Below, piece after piece: positions 12,681 to 25,430 of a stretch of 64,000 nt of DNA. Position 1 is the stretch's first letter, and every line of letters begins with the position of its first letter. This stretch comes from Asterias amurensis (taxonomy: Eukaryota; Echinodermata; Asteroidea; Forcipulatida; Asteriidae): assembly GCF_032118995.1 (NCBI RefSeq), contig NC_092650.1:27521501-27585500 (forward strand), given 5' to 3'. The notes beneath the pieces were generated by a model that saw only the letters and a program-made list of their open reading frames with translations, did not search any database and was not told where the DNA came from. A program made the position numbers and the translations under genes.

Positions 12681-13805
12681 ATGAGTCTAAATATGACCCA
12701 GCGTAACATTGCATCAATTGCCGAGGTCCACCCAACGGGGATGGACCTGTTTGAGATGACAGCACCACCGGGGGATCTCACCACTTCAACACCCATGGAT
12801 ATCCCGTGTGAATGGGCATCAACCACGGAGTATTTGCAATCTGCATTTGATATCCACGTCTATGGGTACGCCGGAGTGTATATACTGACTGGTATAGTAT
12901 CCGTCATTCGTCTGTATCGCCTGTACACATTCCGAGCCGGGCGCCTTATGAGCGGGTTTCATGTTAAACTCAACATGCACATTTCTACGTTAATATTCAG
13001 CCTTTTGCGAACAGTCATGTTATGCCTTGACCCGTATGGTTTTAAATGCAGAGTACCACCTCTTTTGATCAGGTTGCTGATGTCAATGGCCTTTCCATGT
13101 CTTGCTGTGGCTTTTAATTTACTCCTCTTGCTATTACTAGAAACCACTAAATTATACCCGAACTTATCGTGTATTAAACATCAGACGCTGACTTTGGTTG
13201 GCAGTGCTGGGGTGTATTCATTGGTTCTTATATTAAAGGACTTACTCCTTGACTATGACGCCATATCGGCAATCATCTTTGATATATTTGCCTTGATTAT
13301 CTACACTATCTGGGGTGTGATTATGATGATTGGTTACTTCTTTGTTGCCTGGAAGATACGAAGCAGTCTTCGGAACAGCGGCAGCCCGGTTGAGAGTGAA
13401 GCGCTTCGACGTTTTTCCGGACTCCTCCAAGCATGTGGTATGGTTGGGCTCTTCACGCTCATGACGCAGATACTGTACGCGATCTGCAAGTACGGGCTGC
13501 CGAAGCCTTTTATCACCAAGAACCCATGGGTGTGGTGGTGCCTGCAGTCGGCACTCTTCATGTTTGAATCAGTCATGTCATGCTTACTCATGGTTGTTGC
13601 AAGCCGAACAGACAATAAGAGACATGTGAATGTAGCACCGTGTACAAATTGGGAGTGGCCACGTATGCATGGTTGGAACCTAGAGGCTGTACCAACTCGA
13701 CCAGGGAGACCTGTACCAGCCGGGCTGAACGTCAAGAAGAATTCACCCGTACATCCCACACAGTCTACCAATACCAGACAAGATGGCTGCACTCCACACG
13801 TGTAA
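12681..13805 (+). CDS. Seven-helix PRRT3/PRRT4-like membrane protein
   Basis: An intronless frame of 374 residues. The frame is open further upstream (TTG at 12645), but the first ATG in it is at 12681, so I start there. After a polar, Thr/Pro-containing N-terminal part of about 50 residues come seven hydrophobic segments at roughly residues 57-78, 92-112, 127-152, 171-191, 197-223, 254-275 and 292-315. A basic, Pro/Thr-rich C-tail of about 55 residues follows. The run DPYG, then RLLMSMAFPCLAVAF with a Leu string, is the pattern I recognise from the helical core of proline-rich transmembrane proteins 3 and 4. The long Pro-rich ectodomain of the vertebrate proteins is absent and no signal peptide is evident. 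The family's function is poorly known, so I propose only a plasma- or endomembrane protein. A diverged tandem repeat occupies the 5' leader (12380-12648). Family call moderate; the coding call is strong because codons stay open over seven helices. Confidence 0.78.
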   Translation: MSLNMTQRNIASIAEVHPTGMDLFEMTAPPGDLTTSTPMDIPCEWASTTEYLQSAFDIHVYGYAGVYILTGIVSVIRLYRLYTFRAGRLMSGFHVKLNMHISTLIFSLLRTVMLCLDPYGFKCRVPPLLIRLLMSMAFPCLAVAFNLLLLLLLETTKLYPNLSCIKHQTLTLVGSAGVYSLVLILKDLLLDYDAISAIIFDIFALIIYTIWGVIMMIGYFFVAWKIRSSLRNSGSPVESEALRRFSGLLQACGMVGLFTLMTQILYAICKYGLPKPFITKNPWVWWCLQSALFMFESVMSCLLMVVASRTDNKRHVNVAPCTNWEWPRMHGWNLEAVPTRPGRPVPAGLNVKKNSPVHPTQSTNTRQDGCTPHV

Positions 13806-14660
13806 ATTCCATCAAAGCGAAAACAATTGCTGATTAAGCACGTGTACACTGTTTTAACAGTTGATGGATGTTGACAAGTGTATTAATATACTCTGCATTG
13901 ATCACCACGTGCACAAACCTCACAAGATTGCAACAGGAACAGCACACGAGCACTTGCCGTAAAACAATTTAAAGGAAAATCAATCACAAGCGAATTTGTG
14001 AACAAACAAACACACTGTCTGATTTGATTCTTGCAAAAGGAACACAAATGTTGCTTTATAGGTAAGATTTATCGATGGTTTCATGCGGAAAATTTCAACA
14101 TTTTAAACGATTTTGGCATTTTCACCCTCACCTAATATTTTGAAAAAATGTTTAAACAAAAAATTATTTGAGAAATAATCTACTTGTGGGGACTAATTTA
14201 TTCATCAACTGAAGCAGCCGTTCAGAAAGGAGCACCTTTCGGACAGTTGGTAGGGTTAAAATATGATGTATTTTTGTAGCTTAAAATTGTTAATTTATTC
14301 TATTGCCATCATAACAAGAGCGTGTATTGGCGTCACGTCAATATGCACTGAGCTAAATTTGACACATTAAAGCCAGGTGCGTATCTCACGCGAAAGCCAA
14401 GCGACTTTTGGTGACGGTACGCCCCGGTGGTTAAAAATGTGACGCAAGAAAATTCACTTCGCTTTTGCTTGTGTTAACCATGATCCTGTTTGTAAGAAAA
14501 CCCAATATGACTGAGTTCTGTTTTGGCGCATATATGTTTGACATCAGCATAATAATTACGGATACAGAATAATGACGAGTTCGTGTAACCACTGCAATTA
14601 ATGTAGTCCTGGGAAATTTATACATAAGGGAACTATTGCATTAAGCATAACTCTTGATAC
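13806..14660. other. 3' flank of the PRRT-like gene
   Basis: Presumed 3' untranslated region and spacer. No canonical AATAAA was noticed close to the stop codon. Confidence 0.4.
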
Positions 14661-14716
14661 CCCCCGTTAAATCCGCCTGTATTTAGAGAACAACCCCCGT
14701 TAAATCCGCCTGTATT
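14661..14716 (+). repeat. Duplicated 23-bp block
   Basis: CCCCCGTTAAATCCGCCTGT plus ATT occurs at 14661-14683 and 14694-14716, where the left end of a family A MITE should be. Confidence 0.7.
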
Positions 14717-14721
14717 AAAAG

Positions 14722-15064
14722 ACTAGACTTCACAGTTAGTGTATCTCAAGATATGCATAAAATAACAAACCTGTGAAAATTTGAGCTCAATCGGTCATCG
14801 AAGTTGCGAGATAACAATGAAAGAAAGAAAAAACACCCTTGTCACACGAAGTTGTGTACGTTTAGATGGTTGATTTCGAGACCTCAAGTTCTAAATCTGA
14901 GGTCTCGAAATCAAATTCGTGGAAAATTACTTCTTTCTCGAAAACTATGGCACTTCAGAAGGAACCGTTTCTCACAATGTTTTATACCATCAACCTCTCC
15001 CTATTACTCGTCCCCAAGCTAATAATTATTTTGAGTTATTACCAATAGTGTCAAGTGCCTTTAA
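14722..15064 (+). mobile_element. TTAA MITE family A, left end missing
   Basis: The interior and the right end (AGTGTCAAGTGCCTTTAA) are present, with the GAGACCTC central stem near 14876-14910. The left 35-40 bp are missing, replaced by a duplicated 23-bp block. Confidence 0.8.
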
Positions 15065-15106
15065 AGGACAAATTGGTTCATGTATTATTTATTAAATCAC
15101 ATCTTG

Positions 15107-15441
15107 AATCACCTCACTCCCGAGGGAGCGATTAAACTAAACAGAAACAATTACAGCCCACACTCTCTATGTTATACGAACGAGTATAGCTTTATTCGTT
15201 ATCAAGTGACTTGCATGTACAATGTGTTACTTTATCGTTAGATTGCAAGCACACAAAGTAATATGCCGAAACTAGACGAGGCTATACCTTTTTGCACAAA
15301 CTCTTGGTTTGCCAAGTTAAATCCGTCGGTAAAGGAAAAGTAAGTCACGTTTAATTTATTCAATCAGACACATCCTTAATCATTTCACTCCCGATGGAGC
15401 AATTAAACTAAACACAGAGCATTGCAGCTCACATACTCCAT
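15107..15441 (+). repeat. Diverged direct repeat, 271 bp apart
   Basis: About 64 bp at 15107-15170 (CACTCCCGAGGGAGCGATTA then AACTAAACAGA) recur at 15378-15441 (CACTCCCGATGGAGCAATTA then AACTAAACACA). The spacer is not repeated. Confidence 0.5.
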
Positions 15442-15460
15442 ACTCAATCAGTGAATAGTA

Positions 15461-15850
15461 TTAAAGGAACACGTTGCCTTGGATCGGTCGAGTTGGTCTT
15501 TGAAAAGCGGTTGTAACCGTTTGTTATAAAATGCATACGATTAGAAGATATTTTAAAAGTAGAATACAATGATCCACACAAGTATCACTCGAAATTGTGT
15601 GGTTTTCCTCTTACCTCGTCGACAAACACGGTCGGCCATTTATGGGAGTCAAATTTTTGACTCCCATAAATGGCCGACCGTGTTTGTTTACAAAGTTAAA
15701 GGAAAACCACGCAATTTCGAGGCAGATATGTGTGGATCATTGTATTCTACTTTTAAAACATCTTTCCAACCATATGCATTTTATAACAAATGGTTACAAA
15801 ACGCTTTTTATAGACCAACTCGTCCGATCCAAGGCAACGTGTTCCTTTAA
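15461..15850. mobile_element. TTAA MITE family C, copy 2 (foldback)
   Basis: Same ends and arms as the copy at 3720, with TTAA on both sides. The central stem (CGGTCGGCCATTTATGGGAG against CTCCCATAAATGGCCGACCG) is perfect, suggesting a younger copy. Confidence 0.87.
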
Positions 15851-16282
15851 TTATGAAGTAAATTAGACATACAATACTGTTATTTTGCTTTATCAAAGGA
15901 ATGCAAACCGAAAAAAATGTGCAGACGATAGACGGAGTCATATAGGCCTACGTTCTAGCAGATTTTCATGCGTCAAATATTGACTTTCACAAAACCCAAC
16001 CTAAAACACCGCCCTAGACGGTTCCACTAACGGCATTATCTTGGTTACGCCATTTTGAAGTTAATGTCCCTGCACGTTACACATGATAATGCCCATTCTG
16101 CGGTGACTCGCAGTTTACACGTCGTGTAATGTGTGCAATTTACTCAAAAATGGAAACAGGGGCATACAGCAGCCTCGTATGACGTTCATACAAGGGGTCA
16201 GTAGACGATAATTGGGATGAAGAGGGCTAGGATTATGTCCAGGCCCGTATGCTAGGTTTTCCTGACAAGTGATTCATGTGTG

Positions 16283-16360
16283 GATCACAAAGAGTTAAAA
16301 CTAGTCTTATCTCAAGTTCCGACGAGTTGCTCGTCCTACAATCTTTGTGAAAATCGACCT
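16283..16360. mobile_element. Shortened CACAAAGAGTTA foldback MITE
   Basis: ATCACAAAGAGTTAAAACTAG to ATCTTTGTGAAAAT. The same family as 8212-8362 with about half the interior missing. Confidence 0.7.
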
Positions 16361-16867
16361 GTGGTCATAAGACATTTTTGAAGCCATGACAGGCCCTAGC
16401 TTAGGCTTTGGCTTCGTCAGTAATATTGAAAGTGTTTTATACTTTTTAGTCAAAAAGTCAATCCGGCGGACGGTGCTGAAGCCGTACCCAGGCCTTAAGT
16501 CAGAGGCGCTGGCAAAGTCATTGTTTCGAAAACGACGTCTTAATTTGAGTCAGACTTAAACAAATAAGGGCATGGCTCAACCAATACCAGTTTTCGGGAA
16601 CCAATCCCACCCGCAAGTTTCAGAGTTTATTCTCATGTTGAAAGAGAAAACCCCAAGATACTGTTAGAATACAGTATACGAAATATATCCGTTGTTAACC
16701 AATAATTGTGTATTAAACCAAGGGTAAACCAAGAGTGCTTGTCAGAATCTATTTGCACAATGACCGTCAGGTGCATGGGGTCATTTGATTAGAGCGCCTC
16801 CGCTAAAGGTTACAAGCAGGTTGCCAATCGGCGTATAACGTGCACTTTTTTGCGTCACCATTTTACC

Positions 16868-18030
16868 TCCGCGGAACGGCGCACCCAGGGTAATTAATTG
16901 GGTGGGGTCCAGGGGCCGGCGTTACGGCCCCTGGTGGGGTCCAGGGGCCAAGCCCCGGTGGGGGTTATGAGCTCTGAGTTTTCTGGCGTTTTGGGGGTGA
17001 ACAATCAAGCCTCTTTATGCATAAATTTAGAAGAATAACATACTTTTTAAGCACTTCTGATTCTTATAAATGTATCGTTTATAATTACGAACTGCAAAAC
17101 GATCAGTCAATAATTCAGCAAAGGTTTTTGTTTTAAATAGTAATGCTGCGGACGTGGTTAAAAATAGAACATTATAGGTGGTGCTACCTAATTTTCATCA
17201 CTGGGCGGCAAATTCCACGAATAAGGAGGCGGCAAACCCAGAACCTACAGATAAACATTGGTTTTGCGAAAGTGGTGTCGCATAATAATATATTTTATCA
17301 GATTACCGTTCAAAAATGAAATTATAACTTTAACCAGGGCATTAATGTGATGTGTAATTTGTCAAGGGTAGGATTGCAGATCTTTTAATCCCTGAACATA
17401 GCCGACTAAAATGAAAAATGTGGAAAAGAAGCAACGCGTGGTGATCAACATTCGATCGGGTCGGTCGGTATCATGGTTTCATGCATATTCAGTAAAAACA
17501 TCGCGGGTAAAAAAACATTATTATCCGGCGTTTCTCAAATTTAAGTGTAGTACTAGAAAACCATTGAATGCCGGAGCGACCAAAAACGACGTGATATATA
17601 TTTTATCCTGGACAACGGGTTTCAAATGTTATTGTTGCAAGTTTACACAATTACAAGGGAGTTGTCATAAGATTATTGCACAAGAGTGTTCAAAATCGTT
17701 CACCTCGCACCTCGCGTTATCGAATATCTCAGATAAAAGAGTTATTTTGGCAGAGGAAAAAAATGCGAATGGCAAAGGAAGAAAAGAAAATACTTCCACC
17801 GGAAATAAAAACCAAAAAGTACACACGCATTTGCGACTTTTCTCCCTCGGCTCTTTTTTCCTTTCCCCTTCCTCCCCTCCCCCATTAATATTTTGTCCTT
17901 TCTTTTTCTTTCCTTCCCTCTTTCTCCCTCGTTTTTTTTTTTCTTTTTCTTTTTAGGGGGACCCTCTTGGGGGGGGGGGGCTCAAGCCCCCCTCCCCCTC
18001 CCCCCTTGGGTGCGCCGTTTTACCTCTGCG
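16868..18030. repeat. G/C-rich hairpin-bounded segment, possible unknown element
   Basis: AACGGCGCACCCA at 16875 is mirrored by TTGGGTGCGCCGTT at about 18005. Next to each lies a GGGGTCC/AGGGGCC...AAGCCCC-type hairpin (16910-16965 and 17955-18000). An ATTTTACCTCYGCGG motif lies near both edges in the same direction. Between them are AT-rich sequence, an open frame of 181 codons from 17411 with no recognisable domain, and a pyrimidine tract (17830-17955). No target duplication was found. Confidence 0.35.
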
Positions 18031-19720
18031 GCCGTATCACGCAAGACTGCTTTTACAGGTAACTTCAGAGGCAACCAACTGCAGTGCATGCTACAGGACC
18101 ACTTTGGTAGTACATGAGTACATTTTCAAACATCGTCTTACGATCCGATAGACAAATTAAATATGAACATTGAAATGTGTATTTTGTCTTCTTGGAGATT
18201 GCCTTGACTGGTAGTCTGTATGTTGTCTCGTGTGAAATGGCCCTTAAGATAGCTGCGTGATGACGTCAATGCCCAATTTACATAATTTTATCAAAGACAG
18301 GTTATCATAATTCTTGTTTGATGATCACTGGTCGAACAGATATTACGAAGGTATAATTTACATTTAGTTGCTTGTGACTGTATGATCCAAAAGGAGCTTG
18401 ATGTAAAAAATATAATATAGCGCAAAAGGGCCTTGTAAATGAACAAGTGATGAGGTGGTACAAAGGATGTAATAATGAGGAATGGTTTATATAGAAGAAA
18501 GACAAACATTGAAATGTGTGTACAGTACTCAATGCATAACTAAAAGTATACGCTCAGATTTTGAACATCACGATTATATTTTCTTGAAAATAAACAACAA
18601 CTATGCCCAAACCAATTGTTTCAAATTTGGTTTCAATCCCTCTTTCGCTACAATGCATTTAACTACGTAATTGCACACTCAACCGTATCTAACAGTTCTA
18701 TTTTTCACATCGTTAAGTGAAGTAATCTCCTTTCTACGTGACATTTCGCTATGAGGACAATCCGCATTGATGCAAGTGCCCTTGGCCCTGCAGCAGAATA
18801 ATTCTTACTGTTTGGCTAGAAATAGACATAAAACCTTGTGCGGTACCATCTAAAGGCAAGAACAGCTATATCTTCTTTGAAACGCACCCAGAATTGTTAG
18901 AAATGCACGGGTAATGCATGTTTCTCGAAGGAGCCATACTGTAGGGGCTATGATAGTAAAAAGGTACAGGCCTTTACGACAATACAGCTTCGACATTTTG
19001 GTTTCCCTTAAAAGACACTTTCTGGCTGAATTGGGGTTTTTTTTTCCTTTCAAAAATTCAAAGGCCTGTTATTTTTTTTATGTGAATTTAACATATCCTA
19101 TCGGCCTCTGTTCACACTTACATTCCGTTTTTATGGCAAAACTGGACTCTGTTTTTTAAAGGTTTTTTTTAATGTCGCTTTTCGAGTTAGGCTGTTTTTG
19201 CCATTGAAGGACCGTACGGCCTTATGCACATGTCTGATGACTAAACACTTTTACAACCGCTTAGTTTGTAGAATTTAATGTCATTAAAACGAGTCAGTGC
19301 TTATCAAATGTAGGAAGCTGTTAAATCAATTATAGTGTAACTTGTTCATTGGCAACTTTTGTAATGCAAATATCAAACTTTTATCCTTACACAAAATACA
19401 ATTTATTTTAATACTCAATTCGAGAAGGGCTTGTCACTATTTTTAAAGTAAAACCTTGAACACCAAAGCAATGCAATTATTTTACTCGATGAAATAGTAA
19501 CAGCGTCTCAAATGTCATAAAAAATGCATTATTTTACAGATTTATTATGTTAGTTTATTTCAGTAGGCGCAGCCTTGGAGAACAACATGTGTTATTCCAC
19601 ACAAAATATTCTTTTGAAATATATTTGACAGTAGATTCTGTAATATCAGCCGGCTGCTTGTACATCCACGTATTGTATCTCTTCTTGTCGTCTCATCCAA
19701 TCCTTTTCAACAGTTTCAAC
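18031..19720. other. No gene seen
   Basis: AT-rich spacer; short frames below 85 codons with no domain. No repeat boundary recognised. Confidence 0.5.
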
Positions 19721-19967
19721 CAGGGCTCAATTTCATAGAGCCGCTAAGCACACAAATTTGTTTAGCATGAAACCTCTCCCTTAATGAAAACAGGAATGCC
19801 AACCAAATTTCCACTTGATTTTTAGGGCAAGCAAACAGCAGCTGTAGACCAGTGAGAAAGCAACATACGACAAATGGAAATTTGGTTGTCTATCCTGTTT
19901 TTATCAAGAAAGAAGTTTCATGCTAAGCAGATTTTTGTGCTAAGCAGCTCTAAGAAATTGGGCCCTG
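19721..19967. mobile_element. Foldback MITE, CAGGGCTCAATTTCATAGAG-type
   Basis: Left end CAGGGCTCAATTTCATAGAG and right end AAGAAATTGGGCCCTG. The arms pair through GCTAAGCAC and CCAAATTTCCA/TGGAAATTTGG. Length 247 bp, non-coding. Confidence 0.8.
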
Positions 19968-22549
19968 ATTTGATAATTCAGTGCCATAATGTTAATAATA
20001 TATATTACAGAATATTTGTATTGCGTCAAATCTGCCCAACTTAGGTGCTAAGGGCGCACAATGATTGTAATTTATGAAAAGCATTGTTCGTTTCGATTGT
20101 ACAAATGTCATGGTTTATTGTCTTTATTCTCTTGGTTTGATTCACTGTTGATTCTTGTATTTCGGATGACATGCGTCAGTAGCGCACGGTCTCCAATATA
20201 GTTAATAATCTACCTAACGTATTTGACCTTGTCAATAATCACGTTCAAAATTCGCGTAAACGGCAAAGGTTATTATTAATTACAGCCAATGCAATTGAAT
20301 CGTTGTTCTGGTTCTTTGGTTATATTTCAAAGGTTCTTGACATAAATGAAACCACCAGTGTACATTTTTTGGAACCGTATGTTTTAAAAAGGTATTTTTA
20401 ATTGATATTGTTGTATTTTGAAGAAAGATGTGTTACTTTATCGTTCTCGTTGTCTGTCAGAACCACGCACTTATTAAAAAGAGAAGATGTATCAAACTAT
20501 TAAACTATGTTCTTATGTTTCCTTAACCAAAGGGAACCATTAATTTGCTACCCACGTGTAGAAGCAGAAATGGTCCATTCTTACTTTCTCAAATTTTCTA
20601 TAGTCATAATGGTTTCAAAACTGTATTTATTACACCTGTTCACTGGCAAAATAATTAAAAATACAAGAAACAAAATAATATACAAAGATGTACAGAATAC
20701 AAAACAAATTGCATAATTTTGGAGCCCGATGCAATTCACAAGAACCCTTTTCTAAATCAAAACCTGCATTTTGTGTTTATTTCATTTATTTTATTTATTA
20801 AAATTTCACAATTTTAAACAAAACCGGTTTGTTGAGACAGCATCTTAAAATTGTGAGGCTGTTTTCAAGCTGTCGAAAAACCTTAAAATTTACACGAAGG
20901 TTGGTTCTTACTTTCAAACGTCTTTCAATTTAATTAGTCTAGAATGTTATATTAGGGACGGTCGAAATAATTAGGTTAGGATATATCTGAAGGATAGGAA
21001 AAGTGTTCTATTTTGGTCGAGCGGAAAAAAAAATAAATTAAATCTATGTGGTTGATCTGTGTTCATTATGAATTCAGTTAAATGCACGGTGTACATAAAT
21101 GCCATATCGTATGGACTCTGGATGGTTGTACTCGTTGCATTTTAATTGATTTCTTGAAGAACACGTAGATGCATATTAGTGGTGAGTCTTGAATCTTGGC
21201 AAGCATTAGAAGACTGTTTGAAATGTTCCGAAATGTATAAGCAATGTCAATGTTTGTCTGAAAGCTTACGGATAATGAAGATCATGCTAGAACAGTTTTT
21301 TTTTTCTTATGTTTTCGGTGAAAAGATTTCCCCTGAAAATGAAGTCATATTCAAGAAAACTGTATCTGAAACCTAACTTAACACCACAACAGTGTTAACA
21401 TAATGGAAATGTTCAAAACCGAAAGCTAACCATTTCCGGAAGTCCTAGGGATGGGCAAAACACCTGTCTTACAACACTGGTCCTTATTTTGATTTAGATC
21501 GAAACTAGATTTAACGGCATTTTCTTGAGAATGGACTGTATAACACTTGAGCTTTCACTGGTTGTGATTACAAACGAATATTTATTTTTAAAACTAATTT
21601 AGAGCGTTACAAACAGGATTCTGTAATGCAAAGAAAACCAGAACATGTACAGATCGAATCGTTAACAGAAACCTCAGGTCTGTAGTGTATCTTGTTATTG
21701 ATATAAGAAATTGTTGCCACGACATTAACATACCGTTATTATTCGGTTTCTGTAAGCTTTGTTATATCCTGTTTCTTCGGGCTATGAGTCTTTTATAAAA
21801 AAGTTTTCCATGATGTTAGAAATGTCATTGAGCTGAGCATGAACTATGAACAAATTAAATTCCCTCGAGGATCGTGAAGTTAACGAACAGAACCAATCAT
21901 TTCGTAATTGCTTTGTTGAAATGCAATTTATAAGCAATTTGCATTCGATATAAATATCGGTTGATTAATCCCAAGCATGTGAAATGGCAAAAACACGAGC
22001 ATGTGCTTTAATGAAACATTACGTGTTTATGTATAGAATTGTTTGCACTGTTATTTTATAGCGTTTTTCATTATTTTTTAATATCCGTCCAGAATGCAGT
22101 TATTTATCTTTCACTCAAGTCCAAGTGTTTTACGAGAGTCTCTATGGCGCGGGATGGTATTTTTAAGTAAACACATTTCGAAGTACTTATAGATTTGATA
22201 TACACAGGATGAAACCTTCTGCTTATAATTATGTCGTGTTATATGGTATATGGTTTTTGTGCTGCGTTTTTACTAGTTGCAAACGAAGAGTATTCGGCGA
22301 TTCTCTGTCATAAAATAGACAGAATGTGAATTACTTGACTGGATACAACATTTCTCCTAATTCCAGTATACCGTATCTTGTATTGCATACTTCATTCACA
22401 CGCATTATACAAACGATGCATTCATTATTGTTGCAAGGTGTTGCGACTCAACTTGACAAAAACAAGAACACAGTACGGGCTGAGTTGATCATTCAATTCA
22501 ATGACTATTTTATTTAATTCAATGAACATTTATTTAAGGAGTAGAAAAC
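19968..22549. other. No gene seen
   Basis: AT-rich spacer. A short inverted repeat around CACAATTTTAAA/TTAAAATTGTG (20805-20860) is the only local structure noticed. Confidence 0.5.
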
Positions 22550-22700
22550 AACTTGTTTCTTATAATAAATGCATCTTATTCTGTACATAAATCAATCACT
22601 TGTGGAGTCCCACAGGGTTCTGTTTTAGGGCCATTGTTATTTATTATTTATGTTAACGATATTATTATGTAACTCATCTAACAAATTATCATACTGCCTT
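22550..22700 (+). mobile_element. LINE reverse transcriptase fragment
   Basis: 22592-22669 encodes SITCGVPQGSVLGPLLFIIY then VNDI, the conserved reverse-transcriptase block of non-LTR retrotransposons. The frame ends in TAA a few codons later and neither the endonuclease nor the YADD block is visible nearby. A dead, short fragment. Confidence 0.85.
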
Positions 22701-25344
22701 TCGCATTAAATTAAATTACTCTTAAACTGTATTTATTACATGAATAACGCCAAGTTCATCTTTATAGAGACGTTGTAAACATGTAGGTGTTTGAACAAAA
22801 ACAAAGTACTTTCAATCGAAACTAATTAATTAGTGAATGTAAAAGAAGAACCTGTTTAGATAAATTTCACTAAAATATTCCAGATTGTGGGAATACCTGA
22901 GGTGTCGACAATTACCATGTTGGTTGTAAATATTTTTGGTGATGATTATTTTTGTAAAGTTAGCGGACAGTGTGTCGATTAAAGCTCAAAGTTTGTTCTT
23001 CAGTATGAGTGAATTGCAATTTTGTTTCACTGTATGTTTGTATTGGGTATCACGTCTGCTCTGCCCCACTAAAACCGTTGTATAGGCTAAAACCAGCGAA
23101 CGTGACTGCATTTTACCCAATTTAGGACGTGGTTAGAGTGCTTAAACTCTTCGTGTCTCTTATACTTGATCAATTGATTTAACTGCGGCAGTAAAAGGAT
23201 GAACAAGTCGTTATTCTCAGATAAGAGTTCTAGAACCAATCAATCCACGACATATTCCTTAATGGGCAAACATTGACACTTTGATTCTGTTGGTATTCGC
23301 CGTGTTTGAACTCGAAAATGTATATCAACGGTCGGCAGTGGCGTTCCTCCACCACTGCTGTTCGGTGACCGCATCCACAAAGATTTTAAGTTTTCAGTTG
23401 AAAAGAGAATCTATTGTCGAAATGTTAGGTATAGTACTCAAACATAATCTTTTAGTACTTTTGTAAGTGATTGTCGGTGAAAACCAAAATGTGTTTATCA
23501 CATAAAAGTTCAATTCTCTCACAATTAGTGTGGGTTTATGTACATCTTATGAGTCTTTTCAGCAGATAATTTTGATTATTGATGCCCTTTAAGCAAAGGT
23601 TTCTAGCTTAGGTCTACTTAACGCACGATTACTTCACTTTAGACCTCATCTGGGTGACGCCACATGAGTGTAAAATCGAATTATAGACTTTGTATAAATT
23701 TGTACTTAAAGCAGATTATTTGCGCTATTAGTGCACTTTAAGAAAGGATTGGGACTGTATTAGTACATGGTTACTTCATTTTGGTGAATTAAGCTAGAGT
23801 TTCACGCTCGTCGTATCAAGTTTAAACCTATGAGCTATATCTAAGGCCCCCTATAGTCTGGCACCCTGTTTGTTTAATGAGAATAGTTTTGCATTATTTG
23901 AATTGCAAAATGGGACCAGAGGTACAAGATGATTGGAGAAAATTGCATTGCAAATTGGACCGGAGCTAAAGGAAGAAACATTAATACATTGTTGTTTTTC
24001 AATCAGTCAGCTTCATTGGTTTATTAAAGGGCAAGAACACCATCGATTTAGTTAAATTACAATGTCATGTTTTGTATTACAGTGTCAGTGAATCCTCAAT
24101 ACTATCGTGCCTTACAGTCAGATAATGAGCAGGTTGTGAATTATTATTATTATTATTATTTTGCATTTCATGGAGTTGTATAAAAATAACCAACCTTTGA
24201 AAATTCGGGCTCAATCCATTGTGTGGGTCGGGAAATGCAAAACAAATACAAATAATTAGGTTGCAACAACCAAAATCAGCAAAGTGTTGTTTTTTATTGT
24301 TTTTCTGTTTTTTTTTTTTTTGTTTTTTTTTTTTTTGGGGGGGGGTCGCTTTTCGGAAACTTTTTTCTTAAAATTGATTTAATTTCAAAGGTAAACAAAT
24401 TCTAGTATGAACTTTAGTGAGTAAGCTACAAAATCAGGTGCTTCTCCCACTGTTTTAATTTGCCAGGATACTTGGTGTGAGGCCAGGAAGCGAGCACTCC
24501 CCAAAACAGTTTGTTTCTATCAATGTGCAATATCCATCCAATGCTTGTCATCTTTTTTTCTCACACTGCTATATAAAATAATACGAACAGAGATTGTATT
24601 TGTATTCCCCAGACGGACTACACCATTCCAGATTGTCACAATTAATGAAATAAATCAACTGTGATAAGGGGAAAAGAGAAGGGGGTGGACATAGCTGATT
24701 TATAGTTTCACAGTACGGAAAAACACTTTGACAATTCAGCTTCATGTTGTAGCTTCCCGATGTGGTGAAGTCTAACGTTATTTAAAAGTGTACAACCTTA
24801 CCGGTCAATTATAAATTAAATTTGTCGGCCTCTCTATTTGAAATTGATCTCGATATGTTAAGCGGGAAGCCCATTTACCGAGGAGCTTGGGGGGGGGGGG
24901 GCGGCTCTGTCATCTTATTTCCAGTCTCAGACTTCATTATCAGTGTCTCCATGGCAACCAAGAAAGCTTCATGATTACGTTGGTTGCTTCCATCTAGCTG
25001 TCATGTAGAAGTTTCCCGTTGAGCAGTTTCACCGAGTGCCAATAAAACTGACACCCACATCAGCCTCTCGACATTTATAAATTTTAATAGACACGAACAG
25101 GGATCTTGTGCACCATTGACCAAACGAAGACATTATTATTAAAATGGACCGCCATGTATTCGGCATTTAAATGAAAATGCTCTCTTGTTAAGCAATGTTT
25201 CCTTTAAGTGGAAGGCTTTTGATTGAAAGCAACAAGGGAAATAAGTATTTACAAGTGATGAAAATAGATTTGAACAATTTTTATGAATATGTTGTCCTAT
25301 GGGTGGGTTTTACGTTCGTATTTCACATGTTTTATGTCAACGAT
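22701..25344. other. No gene; family A relic and homopolymers only
   Basis: Contains the MITE relic at 24024, a T-rich/G run at 24309-24345 and a G13 run at 24889. No exon recognised. Confidence 0.45.
24024..24265 (+). mobile_element. TTAA MITE family A, relic
   Basis: TTAAAGGGCAAGAACACC at the left, and a block ATAAAAATAACCAACC...GAAAATTCGGGCTCAATCC that matches the family A interior. An (ATT)n stretch interrupts it and the right end is not recognisable. Confidence 0.5.
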
Positions 25345-25430
25345 ACCTTGCTTATGACGTCACCAGCTAAATTAGCGCCCTCAAGGCAAGGATGGCCGCC
25401 ATGACGCATGCACGGCGCACGTTTTCAATA
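25345..25430. repeat. Fragment related to the TGACGTCA palindrome
   Basis: Contains TATGACGTCACC, GCGCCCTCAAGGCAAG and ATGGCCGCCATGACGCATG, the same blocks as 26495-26642 in a rearranged order. No clear ends. Confidence 0.4.

Noticed and set aside
13334-13849. 171-codon minus-strand frame
   Set aside because: Antisense shadow of the PRRT-like gene.
17411-17956. 181-codon frame as a gene
   Set aside because: The last third is translated pyrimidine tract (Phe/Ser/Pro strings) and the rest matches no family known to me. Kept only as part of a possible element.
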